Below are positions 1-8,472 of a stretch of 31,566 bases of DNA, in pieces (position 1 is the first letter of the stretch; every line of letters begins with the position of its first letter). Source of the DNA: Rhodocyclaceae bacterium UBA5602. GTDB taxonomy: Bacteria; Pseudomonadota; Gammaproteobacteria; Burkholderiales; Rhodocyclaceae. Below the pieces are notes generated by a model. It had not been told where the DNA came from. It ran no database searches and saw nothing but the letters and a program-made list of their open reading frames with translations. A program made the translations under genes and the position numbers. The stretch spans positions 1-31,566 of the forward strand of contig DILC01000050.1 of the NCBI GenBank assembly GCA_002424865.1, written 5' to 3'.

Positions 1-859
1 GCCAGGTCAGTTGCCGCTTGGCCAGTTGCCGGGTGGCGAAAATTCCGCGCTCGCGCAGTTCCGCCGCCGGCAGCTCGCCGGTCAGCATCGCCCATGCCTG
101 CCGATAGCCGACGCAACGCATCGACGGCAAATCGGCATGCAAGTTGTATTTCCGACGTAGCGCGACCAGTTCATCGACCAGACCTTCGGCAAGCATCGCC
201 TCGAAACGCCGGGCGATGCGCCGGTGCAGCTCGCCGCGATCTTGCAGCATGAGCGCGAGCATCAGGCTGTTGTAGGGCAATGCGGATTTCTCCTGCGCGG
301 CGAACAGGCTATCCAGCGTCTGCCCGGTCAGGCGCGTGAGCTCGATGGCGCGCTGGATGCGCTGGGCATCGGTAGGTTTTAGCCGTGCGGCGGTTTGCGG
401 GTCGACTTTGGCAAGTTCCGCGTGCAGCGCTGGCCAGCCCGATTCAGCGGCCTGCTGGTCTATGGCGGCGCGCAAGGCGAGGTCGGCATCGGGCAAATCG
501 GCCAGCCCTTCTTGCAGTGCTTTAACGTACAGCATGGTTCCGCCAACCAGCAAGGGGATGCGCCCACGCGACGTGATGTCAGCCATTTCACGCAGCGCAT
601 CGGTGCAAAAGCGCGCGGCAGAATAACGTTCTTCCGGCGTGATGAGGTTGATCAGGCGATGCGGAAATTGCGCCTGCATCGCGGCATCCGGCTTGGCGGT
701 GCCGATGTCCATGTCGCGGAATACTTGCGCGGAATCCACGCTGATGATGTCGCACGGAAAGCGCGTGGCGATCTCGCAAGCCAGCGCCGTCTTGCCGCTG
801 GCGGTGGGGCCGATGAGAAAAATCGCTGGGGGATGCTGCGGGAAGGGATGGGCTGGCAA
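1..859 (-). CDS. miaA: tRNA dimethylallyltransferase (partial, C-terminus beyond the left edge)
   Basis: MiaA transfers a dimethylallyl group to N6 of A37 in tRNAs that read UNN codons. The minus strand shows the P-loop GPTASGKT, then VDSAQVFRDMDIGTAKP, the GGTMLY segment, and near the edge LPSMRCVGYRQAW and RQLAKRQLTW, all family hallmarks in one uninterrupted frame. Only about the last 25 residues are missing. There is no in-frame ATG between the mutL stop and the P-loop. The TTG at 859 gives a short N-terminus (MPAHPFPQHPPAIFLIGPT) of normal family length; TTG at 871 or 892 is also possible, and none has a clear ribosome binding site. It follows mutL on the same strand with a short gap, a common proteobacterial arrangement that suggests cotranscription and translational coupling. 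The function is clear; the start is not. Confidence 0.93.
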   Translation of the reverse strand, partial: MPAHPFPQHPPAIFLIGPTASGKTALACEIATRFPCDIISVDSAQVFRDMDIGTAKPDAAMQAQFPHRLINLITPEERYSAARFCTDALREMADITSRGRIPLLVGGTMLYVKALQEGLADLPDADLALRAAIDQQAAESGWPALHAELAKVDPQTAARLKPTDAQRIQRAIELTRLTGQTLDSLFAAQEKSALPYNSLMLALMLQDRGELHRRIARRFEAMLAEGLVDELVALRRKYNLHADLPSMRCVGYRQAWAMLTGELPAAELRERGIFATRQLAKRQLTW

Positions 860-915
860 GGTATTTTTCAAGCGGTTTGGTTTTTCGCGCAAATGGGCTG
901 ATTGACGAGGCTGGC

Positions 916-2820
916 TTATTGCCCGCGCATAAACAATTTATCCAGCGCAGCCATGGGCAGTTGCACCCAGGTCGGGCGGCCGTGATTGCATTGGTCGGCG
1001 CGTTCGGTGGCTTCCATTTGCCGCAACAAGGCGTTCATTTCAGGCAAGGCAAGCGAGCGATTGGCGCGCACGGCGCCGTGGCAGGCCATGGTGGAGAGCA
1101 GCGCATTCCTTTGCGCTTCCACCACGCGGCTGGCGGGTTGATCGGCCAAATCCTGCAGCAGGGCGCGCACCAAGGCCACGATGTCGCCCCTGGCCAGCAT
1201 GGCGGGCACGGCCCTGACAGCCAGTTCGCGCGGCCCGAGGCTTGCAACCGAGAAACCCAGCAACTGCAAAGTGTCCGCTTGCTCGGTGGCGGTGGCGATT
1301 TCACGCGATGTGGCGGAGAGCACAACGGGAACGAGCAGGGCTTGCGTTGCTGGCGAGCCGGCTTCAATGGCATTTTTGAGCTGCTCATACAAAATCCGCT
1401 CATGCGCGGCGTGCATATCCACCAGCACCAGACCCTGCGCATTTTCGGCCAATACGTAAATACCGCGCAGCTGGGCTATGGCATAGCCCAAAGGCGGGGA
1501 ATTGCCTGCACATTCGGGTGGGAAAAGAGCCGGCGCCCCAGGGGTACTTTCCAGAGACGGGCCCAAGCCTGCGGGGTGCGCTGGCGGGACGGCGCCAAAG
1601 CTTGAATTCAGCGCAGAAAGTCCGGTTTGCGGCGCAAACGCCGCGCGCGCGAAGTCCATGTAAGACTGGGCAGCCGCCTCGCCCATGCGCAGCGGCGCTT
1701 GATAGCTGACAGAACCGGCATAAGGCGCAAAGCTGGCACGTGGGGAACTTGTCGTCGCCGAGTTGCCTGGCGCGTTATTTATCAGCGCGCCGTTCCCCGT
1801 CCAGCCCGAACCTTCCTCCCCGGCCGCGCTGACAGGCGCTGCCAGGGTGCGTTGAATGGCATGAAATACAAATTGATGAATGCCGCGCGCATCGCGAAAG
1901 CGCACTTCGGTTTTGGCCGGATGCACATTCACATCCACGCCCGCCGGATCCAGCGTTAAAAACAGCGCATAGGCCGGATGGCGCGCACCATGCAAAATAT
2001 CTTCATAGGCTTGACGCGCGGCATGCATGAGCAATTTGTCGCGCACAAAACGGCCATTCACAAAAAAATACTGCTCATCCCGCCCGGCGCGGGAATACGC
2101 AGGCATGGCGACCAGACCGGACAGGCGCAAGGGGCCCGCGGCAACCTCCACCGCGCGTGCCTGCGGGAAAAAACCTTCGCCGATGATCTCTTTGGCACGC
2201 CTGGAAAAGTCGGTTGTGGCAAGACGGCACTTTTCCCGCCCCTGATGCGTCAAGCTGAACGCAACGTCCGGCCGGGCCAAGGCCATGCGGCGAAACACCT
2301 CGTCGCAATGGGCAAACTCCGTGCCCTCGGTTTTCAAAAACTTGCGCCGCGCGGGCGTGTTGAAATACAAGTCCGCCACCTCGATCACCGTGCCCGCGGT
2401 TAACGCCGCAGGCTCCACCGCATCGCCCTCGTCGCCCGAGCGCTGCAAGCACCAGGCGTGGGCTGAATCGGCCTGGCGGCTGGTGACCGTCACCCGCGCC
2501 ACCGCCGTGATCGAAGCCAAAGCCTCGCCACGAAAACCATAGCTACCGACGCGCTCCAAGTCTTCGAGGCTCGCAATTTTGCTCGTGGCATGGCGGCTCA
2601 AAGCCAACGGCAAATCGTCTGCCGACATGCCACAGCCGTTGTCCGCCACGCGCATCAAGCGCACGCCGCCCGCTTCCAACACCACGTCGATCCTGGTGGC
2701 GCCCGCGTCCAGGCTGTTTTCCAGCAATTCTTTCAAGACGGACGCCGGTCGCTCAACCACTTCACCGGCAGCGATCTGGCTGATCAGCAAATCCGGCAAG
2801 GGGCGGATCTTTTGCCGCAT
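916..2820 (-). CDS. mutL: DNA mismatch repair protein MutL
   Basis: MutL links mismatch recognition by MutS to strand removal. The N-terminal GHKL ATPase is complete: QIAAGEVVERPASVLKELLEN, DNGCGM, SRHATSKI and GFRGEALASI are all present, followed by a proline/alanine-rich linker and the C-terminal dimerisation domain. That domain carries DMHAAHERILYE, fitting the metal-binding endonuclease motif D-x-H-A-x2-E-x4-E, plus ACHGAVRA and CNHGRPT near the end, so this is probably a nicking MutL like that of Neisseria rather than the E. coli type. I prefer the ATG at 2820 (MRQKIRPLPD, 634 residues), which matches the usual family N-terminus. An upstream ATG at 2883 would add 21 unconserved residues and would lie only about 9 nt from a TATAAT box. 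miaA follows directly. Confidence 0.96.
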   Translation of the reverse strand: MRQKIRPLPDLLISQIAAGEVVERPASVLKELLENSLDAGATRIDVVLEAGGVRLMRVADNGCGMSADDLPLALSRHATSKIASLEDLERVGSYGFRGEALASITAVARVTVTSRQADSAHAWCLQRSGDEGDAVEPAALTAGTVIEVADLYFNTPARRKFLKTEGTEFAHCDEVFRRMALARPDVAFSLTHQGREKCRLATTDFSRRAKEIIGEGFFPQARAVEVAAGPLRLSGLVAMPAYSRAGRDEQYFFVNGRFVRDKLLMHAARQAYEDILHGARHPAYALFLTLDPAGVDVNVHPAKTEVRFRDARGIHQFVFHAIQRTLAAPVSAAGEEGSGWTGNGALINNAPGNSATTSSPRASFAPYAGSVSYQAPLRMGEAAAQSYMDFARAAFAPQTGLSALNSSFGAVPPAHPAGLGPSLESTPGAPALFPPECAGNSPPLGYAIAQLRGIYVLAENAQGLVLVDMHAAHERILYEQLKNAIEAGSPATQALLVPVVLSATSREIATATEQADTLQLLGFSVASLGPRELAVRAVPAMLARGDIVALVRALLQDLADQPASRVVEAQRNALLSTMACHGAVRANRSLALPEMNALLRQMEATERADQCNHGRPTWVQLPMAALDKLFMRGQ

Positions 2821-2891
2821 TTTTGCGGGTATGGCAAGCGCTGGCTGAGGCTGGTTTTTTTCGTCAATAAATGGGGGATTCATAGCGATGG

Positions 2892-2897
2892 ATTATA
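2892..2897 (-). promoter_or_regulatory. -10 box, candidate mutL promoter
   Basis: A perfect TATAAT lies on the minus strand upstream of mutL. No convincing -35 hexamer is seen 16-18 bp further upstream. Transcription would start near 2885, giving a leader of about 65 nt before the preferred ATG at 2820 but almost none before the ATG at 2883. Confidence 0.45.
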
Positions 2898-2948
2898 GCT
2901 TCCGCTAAAATCCAGGCCTCCTCGCCAAGCCGCTTATTTTGCTCCCCC

Positions 2949-3614
2949 ATGGAAATCCTTAACCAATTCATCAATATTTTTCTGCACATGGACAAACACC
3001 TCACGGTGCTGCTTGCACAATATGGCGCCTGGATTTACGCGATTCTGTTTGCCATCATTTTTTGTGAAACCGGCTTGGTTATCATGCCTTTTTTACCGGG
3101 TGACTCCTTGTTATTCGTTGCCGGTGCGCTGGCTGCCACAAGCGCTGCCACAGGCGACAGTTTTAATATCACCGCACTCATGCCGCTGCTCATGCTCGCT
3201 GCCATCCTCGGGGACAACATCAATTACAGCATCGGCCGCCGAGCCGGGCAGCGCATTTTGACCTGGGGCGCAAACTCGCGCTTTTTCAACCGTCATGCTT
3301 ACGATAAAACCCACGCCTTTTACGGTCAACATGGCGGAAAAACGCTCATCATTGCGCGCTTCATGCCGCTGATACGCACCTTTGCACCCTTTGTGGCAGG
3401 CGTAGCCAGGATGGACTACACCCGTTTTTTCATCTTCAATGTCATCGGCGGCGTGTTCTGGATCGGCTCCTTGACCCTCGCGGGCTATTGGTTCGGCAAT
3501 CTGCCCTGGGTTAAAACAAATTTGACCTTGGTTATTTTCGGCATCATCGGCTTATCGCTCAGCCCGATGGGAATTGCCTGGTTGCGGCATCGCTTGTCAG
3601 CTAAACCCGCATGA
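2949..3614 (+). CDS. DedA family membrane protein
   Basis: This 221-residue inner-membrane protein belongs to the DedA family, whose bacterial members act in undecaprenyl-phosphate/phospholipid flipping, envelope homeostasis and drug or pH tolerance. Seen in the sequence: an N-terminal amphipathic stretch, the signature FCETGLVIMPFLPGDSLLF (about residues 38-56), a conserved RFMPLIRTFAPFVAGVARM segment around residue 140, and several hydrophobic helices ending in a basic tail. The ATG at 2949 is the natural start though no Shine-Dalgarno is visible. Its stop overlaps the start of the next gene in an ATGA, so the two are probably translationally coupled. Which DedA subfamily, and hence which substrate, cannot be told from sequence alone. 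Confidence 0.93.
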   Translation: MEILNQFINIFLHMDKHLTVLLAQYGAWIYAILFAIIFCETGLVIMPFLPGDSLLFVAGALAATSAATGDSFNITALMPLLMLAAILGDNINYSIGRRAGQRILTWGANSRFFNRHAYDKTHAFYGQHGGKTLIIARFMPLIRTFAPFVAGVARMDYTRFFIFNVIGGVFWIGSLTLAGYWFGNLPWVKTNLTLVIFGIIGLSLSPMGIAWLRHRLSAKPA

Positions 3615-4378
3615 AAATTCGCGCAGGGCTGATGCTTGGCGCAACCATTCTTCTTACCGGCTGCGCGCATGTCAATGGCACAGCCAAACCAGGCAATTCA
3701 AACAATGGCTTTGATCCCAAGCAACTGGGCAAAAGCGATATTGATCGGGTAGCGGATATTCACCGGCGCGAAGTTTTTGCCAGCTTGCAAGCCCTGGCGG
3801 AGAAACTGTACCGCCGCAACCCGCGCGAGTGGAAAAAAAACGGCTTTGCCAGCCGTGAAGAGGCCATGAACTATCTGTTTGACCAGCGTACCGACTGGCG
3901 CCCGCAAGCCCTCGTGGGCTTGCCAGGACTTGCGGTCTTGGGAGAAAAGCGCAGCACAGAGGTGATCTTGTTAGCGCTCAACAAAGATTATGCAGGTGAC
4001 CGCGTGGCCGCTTTTATTGTCGGCACGGGCGACATGCTGAACAGCGCCTTTGAAGGAAAAACGGAGTTCTTCATGTTCGATAACCTTGCCCCGCAAAATC
4101 TTTACAACAGCGCCAGAAACCTGGAAATTGCCGCCTGGAAGCTTGCCAATGTGCGGGATGCCGAAGGCAACTCGCTGCTCTTGAGCAATGCGCCAGCCAG
4201 TGAAGCAGAACCCGCCAACCTAAGCTTTGAGCGCGAATTTGGCAAAATGATCAGCAACCTGGATTTGCTCTCGCTCATCCTGGCTGACCGCAGCAACCGC
4301 ACCATCACACGAATTGCCACCGGGATTACCAGCAGCCTTGCCACGGCAGCGTTTTTGCCTGTGCTGTCATTCAAGTAA
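3611..4378 (+). CDS. Unrecognised lipoprotein
   Basis: I do not recognise a functional family. The protein (255 residues) begins with a clear type II signal peptide: basic MKIR, a hydrophobic stretch, then the lipobox LTGC with Cys18 as the acylated residue, so a membrane-anchored periplasmic lipoprotein is expected. The mature part is soluble, with helical charged segments around residues 40-85 and a C-terminal hydrophobic, glycine/alanine-rich stretch (about residues 235-255) that might contact the membrane. No cysteine pairs or known catalytic motifs are evident. The start overlaps the stop of the DedA gene by 4 bp, which suggests a related role at the envelope. The sequence around residue 145 (MFDNLAPQNLYNSARNLEIA) looks conserved-type rather than random. 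Confidence 0.85.
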   Translation: MKIRAGLMLGATILLTGCAHVNGTAKPGNSNNGFDPKQLGKSDIDRVADIHRREVFASLQALAEKLYRRNPREWKKNGFASREEAMNYLFDQRTDWRPQALVGLPGLAVLGEKRSTEVILLALNKDYAGDRVAAFIVGTGDMLNSAFEGKTEFFMFDNLAPQNLYNSARNLEIAAWKLANVRDAEGNSLLLSNAPASEAEPANLSFEREFGKMISNLDLLSLILADRSNRTITRIATGITSSLATAAFLPVLSFK

Positions 4379-4444
4379 AAAAACAGACCAAGCCATTGGC
4401 TCCCCTACTGATTTTCAGACCATCCGGATTTTTCTGCCCTGCCC

Positions 4445-5047
4445 GTGAAACCCTACGTCATCCTCATTTCAGGCCAAGGCAGCAATATGGCCGCTTTGCT
4501 CGATAGTTCGCTCCCCGGCCATTGCCGCGCGGTGATCAGCAACCGGCCCGATGCGGCGGGGCTGCGTTTAGCCGCCGCCCGCGGCATTCATACCATCGTC
4601 ATTGACCATCGCCACTTTGCCAGCCGTGCCGCGTTTGATTTGGCGCTAAGGGCAGAAATTGAAAGCCACGCGCCCGCATGGATATTTCTCGCTGGCTTTA
4701 TGCGCATCCTGACCGAGGGGTTTGTCACCCACTTCAGCGGCCGCATGGTCAATATCCACCCGTCCTTGCTGCCCGCCTTTCCCGGCTTGAGAACCCACGC
4801 CAGCGCCCTGGCCGCCGGCGTAAAAACACATGGATGCACTGTGCATTTCGTCACCCCGGCCGTCGATGGCGGCCCCATCATTGCGCAATCCAGCGTACCG
4901 GTTTTGCCGGACGACACAGAAACCAGCCTCGCCCAGCGGGTGTTGGTGGCTGAACATGAACTTTACCCACGGATTGCACGCGGCTTATTGACAGATCAGA
5001 TCACGTTGCCTGACGGTAAGCCCACTGCCCAAGCCCGCCATCAATAA
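4445..5047 (+). CDS. purN: Phosphoribosylglycinamide formyltransferase
   Basis: PurN transfers a formyl group from 10-formyltetrahydrofolate to GAR, the third step of IMP synthesis. The 200-residue protein has the phosphate-binding loop ISGQGSNM near the N-terminus, the catalytic region NIHPSLLPAFPG (Asn and His of the active site) around residue 105, and the conserved GCTVHFVTPAVDGGPII with the catalytic Asp near residue 140. Length fits the family (about 190-215). The start is GTG with no obvious Shine-Dalgarno; an upstream start is unlikely because the family begins right at this point. It is followed after 117 bp by a DUF3108 gene, a neighbour pair I associate with betaproteobacteria. Confidence 0.96.
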   Translation: MKPYVILISGQGSNMAALLDSSLPGHCRAVISNRPDAAGLRLAAARGIHTIVIDHRHFASRAAFDLALRAEIESHAPAWIFLAGFMRILTEGFVTHFSGRMVNIHPSLLPAFPGLRTHASALAAGVKTHGCTVHFVTPAVDGGPIIAQSSVPVLPDDTETSLAQRVLVAEHELYPRIARGLLTDQITLPDGKPTAQARHQ

Positions 5048-5164
5048 AGCCAGTGGCGGCGCTTTAAGCCAAGTAGACTGTCAGCCCTCTCCAGCACCAA
5101 AAATTTCATTCCTGCGACAATAGCCTTGACGGTCATCCCACCTACCGCCTCCTCAAACTGACTC

Positions 5165-6307
5165 ATGCCTATCGCGCTTGCGCTGCTTGCCTCTGCCATC
5201 CTTCACGTCGCCGCGATCCTTGGCCCGGCATGGGATCTGCCGGGCCTGGATGCGGACAATGCGCCCGTGTCCAATGAACGCCTCGATGTGGTGATCAAAC
5301 CAACTGAACCCAACTTGAGTATTTTAAATAAAGCGCAGCCCAAGCCTGCCACAGAACCACAACGCCTGACCAGAGAGAAACCCCGGCGCACAAGCCAGCC
5401 ACCTCGCCCCGATACGGCGCCAAAGCCCGCCACCAACGCATCAGAAGCTCAAGTCGCCGTGTCGCCAGCGCCGACTTTTTCAGCCGAAGACCATCGTGCA
5501 GCCGATCAAGCAAGCGCAGCCGACAGCGCGTCAGATGCCCAGGCAACGGCCCCTGAAACCGCTGACGCAAGCACATCGCAAGGATCAGGCCCGCAAGCCA
5601 TCCCATTCCCCCTCCCCGCCCAAGGCCGCATGCGCTTTGATATCTCGCGTGGCGAGCGCGGGTTTGTGGTCGGCCAGTCGATCAACACCTGGTCGCACGA
5701 CGGCGCGCATTACCGCTTGCAAAATGTGAGCGAAACCACAGGTCTTGCCGCCCTATTCAAATCAGCGCAAGTGGTGCAGACAAGTCAGGGTGAAATCACG
5801 CCCCAGGGTTTGCGCCCGTTAAGTTTCAGCAACGAGCGCAAAGGCAAAAAAGAGACCGCCAGCTTTGACTGGCAGAGCCATCTGGTCAGCTTTGATGGGC
5901 AAAGCGCCGCCTTGCCCGATGGCGCACAAGACATGCTATCCCTGTATTACCAGTTGGCCTTGCTCATCGCTAGCGGACGGCCGCCCATGGCGTCAATAAA
6001 CCTTGTCATTGCCAGCGGCCGCAAGCTCGAAAACTATCATTTTGAATCGCTTGGCGAAGAGACGATTACCGCCCTGGGGCAGGAAAACCCTGCCTTGCAC
6101 CTGCGTACCCACACCGGCAAAGACGTGATTGATTTGTGGATTGCCAAAACCTTGGTCGGCTTACCGCTTAAAATTCGCTTCACTGACCGCAAAGGCGAGG
6201 TGTTTGAGCAATTAGTCACTGAGATGAGCACAACAAACTCAACAGAAAAGCCCAGCGCTGCCGATCCAGCAAGTCACCCCAACCCGGACAATACTTCGAC
6301 CCAATGA
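5165..6307 (+). CDS. DUF3108 domain protein, membrane anchored
   Basis: The 380-residue protein starts with one hydrophobic segment (MPIALALLASAILHVAAIL), followed by a long Pro/Ala/Thr/Ser-rich linker (about residues 40-155) resembling the periplasmic spacer of TonB-like proteins. The C-terminal half (about residues 158-355) is a DUF3108 domain of predicted beta structure, with FDISRGERGFVVGQ and later LPLKIRFTDRKGEVFEQLVTEM. The function of DUF3108 is not established; a periplasmic location is likely. Its stop overlaps the start of the following methyltransferase gene in an ATGA. The linker contains one copy of the dispersed 21-bp motif (5459-5479), encoding SPAPTF. Confidence 0.9.
   Translation: MPIALALLASAILHVAAILGPAWDLPGLDADNAPVSNERLDVVIKPTEPNLSILNKAQPKPATEPQRLTREKPRRTSQPPRPDTAPKPATNASEAQVAVSPAPTFSAEDHRAADQASAADSASDAQATAPETADASTSQGSGPQAIPFPLPAQGRMRFDISRGERGFVVGQSINTWSHDGAHYRLQNVSETTGLAALFKSAQVVQTSQGEITPQGLRPLSFSNERKGKKETASFDWQSHLVSFDGQSAALPDGAQDMLSLYYQLALLIASGRPPMASINLVIASGRKLENYHFESLGEETITALGQENPALHLRTHTGKDVIDLWIAKTLVGLPLKIRFTDRKGEVFEQLVTEMSTTNSTEKPSAADPASHPNPDNTSTQ
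5459..5479 (+). repeat. Dispersed 21-bp motif, copy A
   Basis: GTG followed by the common core TCGCCAGCGCCGACTTTT, inside the DUF3108 gene. Matches copies B, C and D at 20 of 21 positions; only the third base varies. Confidence 0.85.
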
Positions 6308-7797
6308 ATAAACCTACCCGTAGCGGCAGCACCTCCACACACCGCGCCAAGCCTGCCAGAACATCCAAACCCGCGCAAAAAACCTGGCAGCGCCCCAAAG
6401 GAAAAGAGTCCGCGCGCAACGGCGAGCCTGTGGCGGCAGCCAGCGAAGACGGCTTATCCGCAGGTTTGCTCAGCGCCGCGATTGAAGCCACCACGCAACT
6501 CTTGCAATTTGCCCAACCGGCCGACGCTGTACTCTCGGCATTTTTCCGCACCAAGAAAAGCGGCGTGCGCGACCGCGCCTTTATTGCCGAAACGGCTTAC
6601 GCCGTTTTGCGCCGCAAACGCCTGCTCACCAAGCTAGGCATGACCACGCCCAAGCCCGGTACTGAAACCAGGGACCAAAAAAACGGGCCAAAAGAGAAGA
6701 ATAACAGTGGGCATAAAGGCGAGCCTTGGCCCAAAACCCATGTCTCGGTTCGCGAACTGGTTTTATTGTCATTAACGCGCTTGCGCGGCATGTCCCAGCG
6801 CCAGCTCGCCCCAGCGTTAAAAGAAGGCGAAGCCGAATGGCTCAATGAAGTTCGCGCCCAGCCGGAGCCTGAACTCACCCTGGGCGAACAACTGGACTTT
6901 CCCGATTGGCTGGCCGAGCGCCTGCAGGACCGCATGCCTGCGGAAGACTTGCTGACTTTGGCGCGCGCGTTAAATTCTTCCGCCCCGCTGGATTTGCGCG
7001 TCAACACGTTTAAAGCAACGCCTGAGGCGATGCTCGCCCAGCTCACCGAAGAAGGCATGAACCTGGCGCCCTGCCCTTATTCGCCCATAGGCATCCGGCT
7101 TAAAAACCGGCCGTTCCTGCAAAAACACCCGCTGTTCCTGGATGGTTCGATCGAAGTGCAAGACGAAGGCTCGCAACTCCTGGGCTACTTGCTGAACCCC
7201 AAGCGTGGCGAAATGGTGGTGGATTTTTGTGCGGGCGCGGGCGGCAAAACGCTCATGATGGGCGCCATGATGCGCTCCACCGGTCGGCTTTACGCCTTTG
7301 ATGTGGCCGAAAAGCGTCTCGCCAAATTAAAGCCCCGCGTCGCCCGCGCCGGTTTATCCAACGTTCACCCCATGCTCATCGCCAATGAAAATGACATCCG
7401 CATCAAGCGTCTGGCGGGCAAAGCGGATCGCGTGCTGGTCGATGCGCCCTGCTCCGGCCTTGGCACCCTGCGGCGCAATCCTGATCTCAAATGGCGGCAA
7501 ACGCCTGAAACGGTGGCCGAGCTCACGCAAAAACAGGCGGCCATCCTGACGGCCGCCGCCCGCCTGCTCAAACCCGGCGGACGTTTGGTGTATGCCACCT
7601 GCAGCATTCTGGAAGAAGAAAATGCCGCCATCGTGAATGCCTTTTTAGCCAGCCATCCCGAATTTTCGCGTTTATCGGCCAGCCAAATTCTGGCCGACCA
7701 GGGCATCAAACTTGCCACCGGTGAAGACCTGCTGCTAAACCCCGCCGTACATGGCACAGACGGCTTTTATGCGGCCATCTTGCAACGCAATGCATGA
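6304..7797 (+). CDS. RsmB/NOP-type RNA m5C methyltransferase
   Basis: A SAM-dependent RNA cytosine-C5 methyltransferase of the RsmB/Nop2/Sun group. The SAM-binding motif DFCAGAGGKT sits near residue 310, followed by VLVDAPCSGLGTLRRNPDLKWR (with the PCSG cysteine) near residue 380 and YATCSILEEEN (the TCS cysteine) near residue 430, so both cysteines of the mechanism are present. The N-terminal part resembles the NusB-like domain of RsmB but is enlarged: the first ~45 residues are basic and Ser/Thr-rich, and a charged low-complexity insert lies around residues 115-145. At 497 residues it is longer than E. coli RsmB (429). Because betaproteobacteria often carry a separate rsmB near fmt/def, I do not assign the symbol; the exact rRNA target is unknown. 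Confidence 0.92.
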   Translation: MNKPTRSGSTSTHRAKPARTSKPAQKTWQRPKGKESARNGEPVAAASEDGLSAGLLSAAIEATTQLLQFAQPADAVLSAFFRTKKSGVRDRAFIAETAYAVLRRKRLLTKLGMTTPKPGTETRDQKNGPKEKNNSGHKGEPWPKTHVSVRELVLLSLTRLRGMSQRQLAPALKEGEAEWLNEVRAQPEPELTLGEQLDFPDWLAERLQDRMPAEDLLTLARALNSSAPLDLRVNTFKATPEAMLAQLTEEGMNLAPCPYSPIGIRLKNRPFLQKHPLFLDGSIEVQDEGSQLLGYLLNPKRGEMVVDFCAGAGGKTLMMGAMMRSTGRLYAFDVAEKRLAKLKPRVARAGLSNVHPMLIANENDIRIKRLAGKADRVLVDAPCSGLGTLRRNPDLKWRQTPETVAELTQKQAAILTAAARLLKPGGRLVYATCSILEEENAAIVNAFLASHPEFSRLSASQILADQGIKLATGEDLLLNPAVHGTDGFYAAILQRNA

Positions 7798-7845
7798 TGG
7801 CACGTTGCCTGCAGCACGCAGGCCCCACAGGGTAAGCAAAGCCTG

Positions 7846-8472
7846 ATGGCACCGCAATCAAAATACCGGCCCTCCACGCGCACGGTGCGGTGGCTGGTTG
7901 TCGCCCTATGGGCAATCACAGCCGCGGCCACCGCGCACGCAGAAGCAACCCGGAAGGCAATCCCTGCCGCACTACCGGCCCAAGGTTCAATCGAGGCCTT
8001 ATTCACCCCATGGGATGATGCTGAAGGCGCGATCATCCGCGTGATAAGCCAGGCGAAAAAAACCATCCACGTGCAAGCCTATCTGCTGACCAGCCGCAGC
8101 ATCGCCAAAGCGCTGATCGCAGCCCATGCGCGCGGCGTGAATGTCCTGGTGCTAACCGACCAGGAAATGCTGCTCAACGGTAAATCATCACAAATCCCGG
8201 CCTTGGCTGCGGCCGACATTCCTGTGTCAGTAGAAACACGTTATGCCACGGCGCACAATAAAATCATGCTGATTGACGCGCAAACCCGCCATGGCACGCT
8301 GATCACGGGTAGCTATAACTTTACCTGGTCAGCGCAAGCCAGGAATGCGGAGAATCTGCTCATTATTCGCAATCATCCGGCCCTGCTCAACCGCTATCTG
8401 GCCAACTGGCAGCGCCATGCAGCAGAATCCCAACCCTACGCCCCCCCCACTGAGGCCAACCATGGACAATGA
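7846..8472 (+). CDS. Phospholipase D-like (single HKD) protein, exported
   Basis: The 208-residue protein has a basic N-terminus, a hydrophobic segment (WLVVALWAITAAATAHA, about residues 15-32) that looks like a signal peptide, and one PLD domain. The catalytic HKD motif is intact as AHNKIMLID, followed by GSYNFTWSA, as in the small Nuc-type nucleases of the PLD superfamily, which dimerise to build one active site from two HKD motifs. A periplasmic or secreted nuclease or phosphodiesterase is the most likely role; a lipase role cannot be excluded. It ends inside the start of the mechanosensitive channel gene (11-bp overlap), pointing to one transcript with the genes on both sides. Confidence 0.9.
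   Translation: MAPQSKYRPSTRTVRWLVVALWAITAAATAHAEATRKAIPAALPAQGSIEALFTPWDDAEGAIIRVISQAKKTIHVQAYLLTSRSIAKALIAAHARGVNVLVLTDQEMLLNGKSSQIPALAAADIPVSVETRYATAHNKIMLIDAQTRHGTLITGSYNFTWSAQARNAENLLIIRNHPALLNRYLANWQRHAAESQPYAPPTEANHGQ

Noticed and set aside
877..1605. Long plus-strand frame opposite mutL
   Set aside because: Shadow of mutL; codon use and composition (Gly/His/Gln/Arg-rich) are those of an antisense frame.
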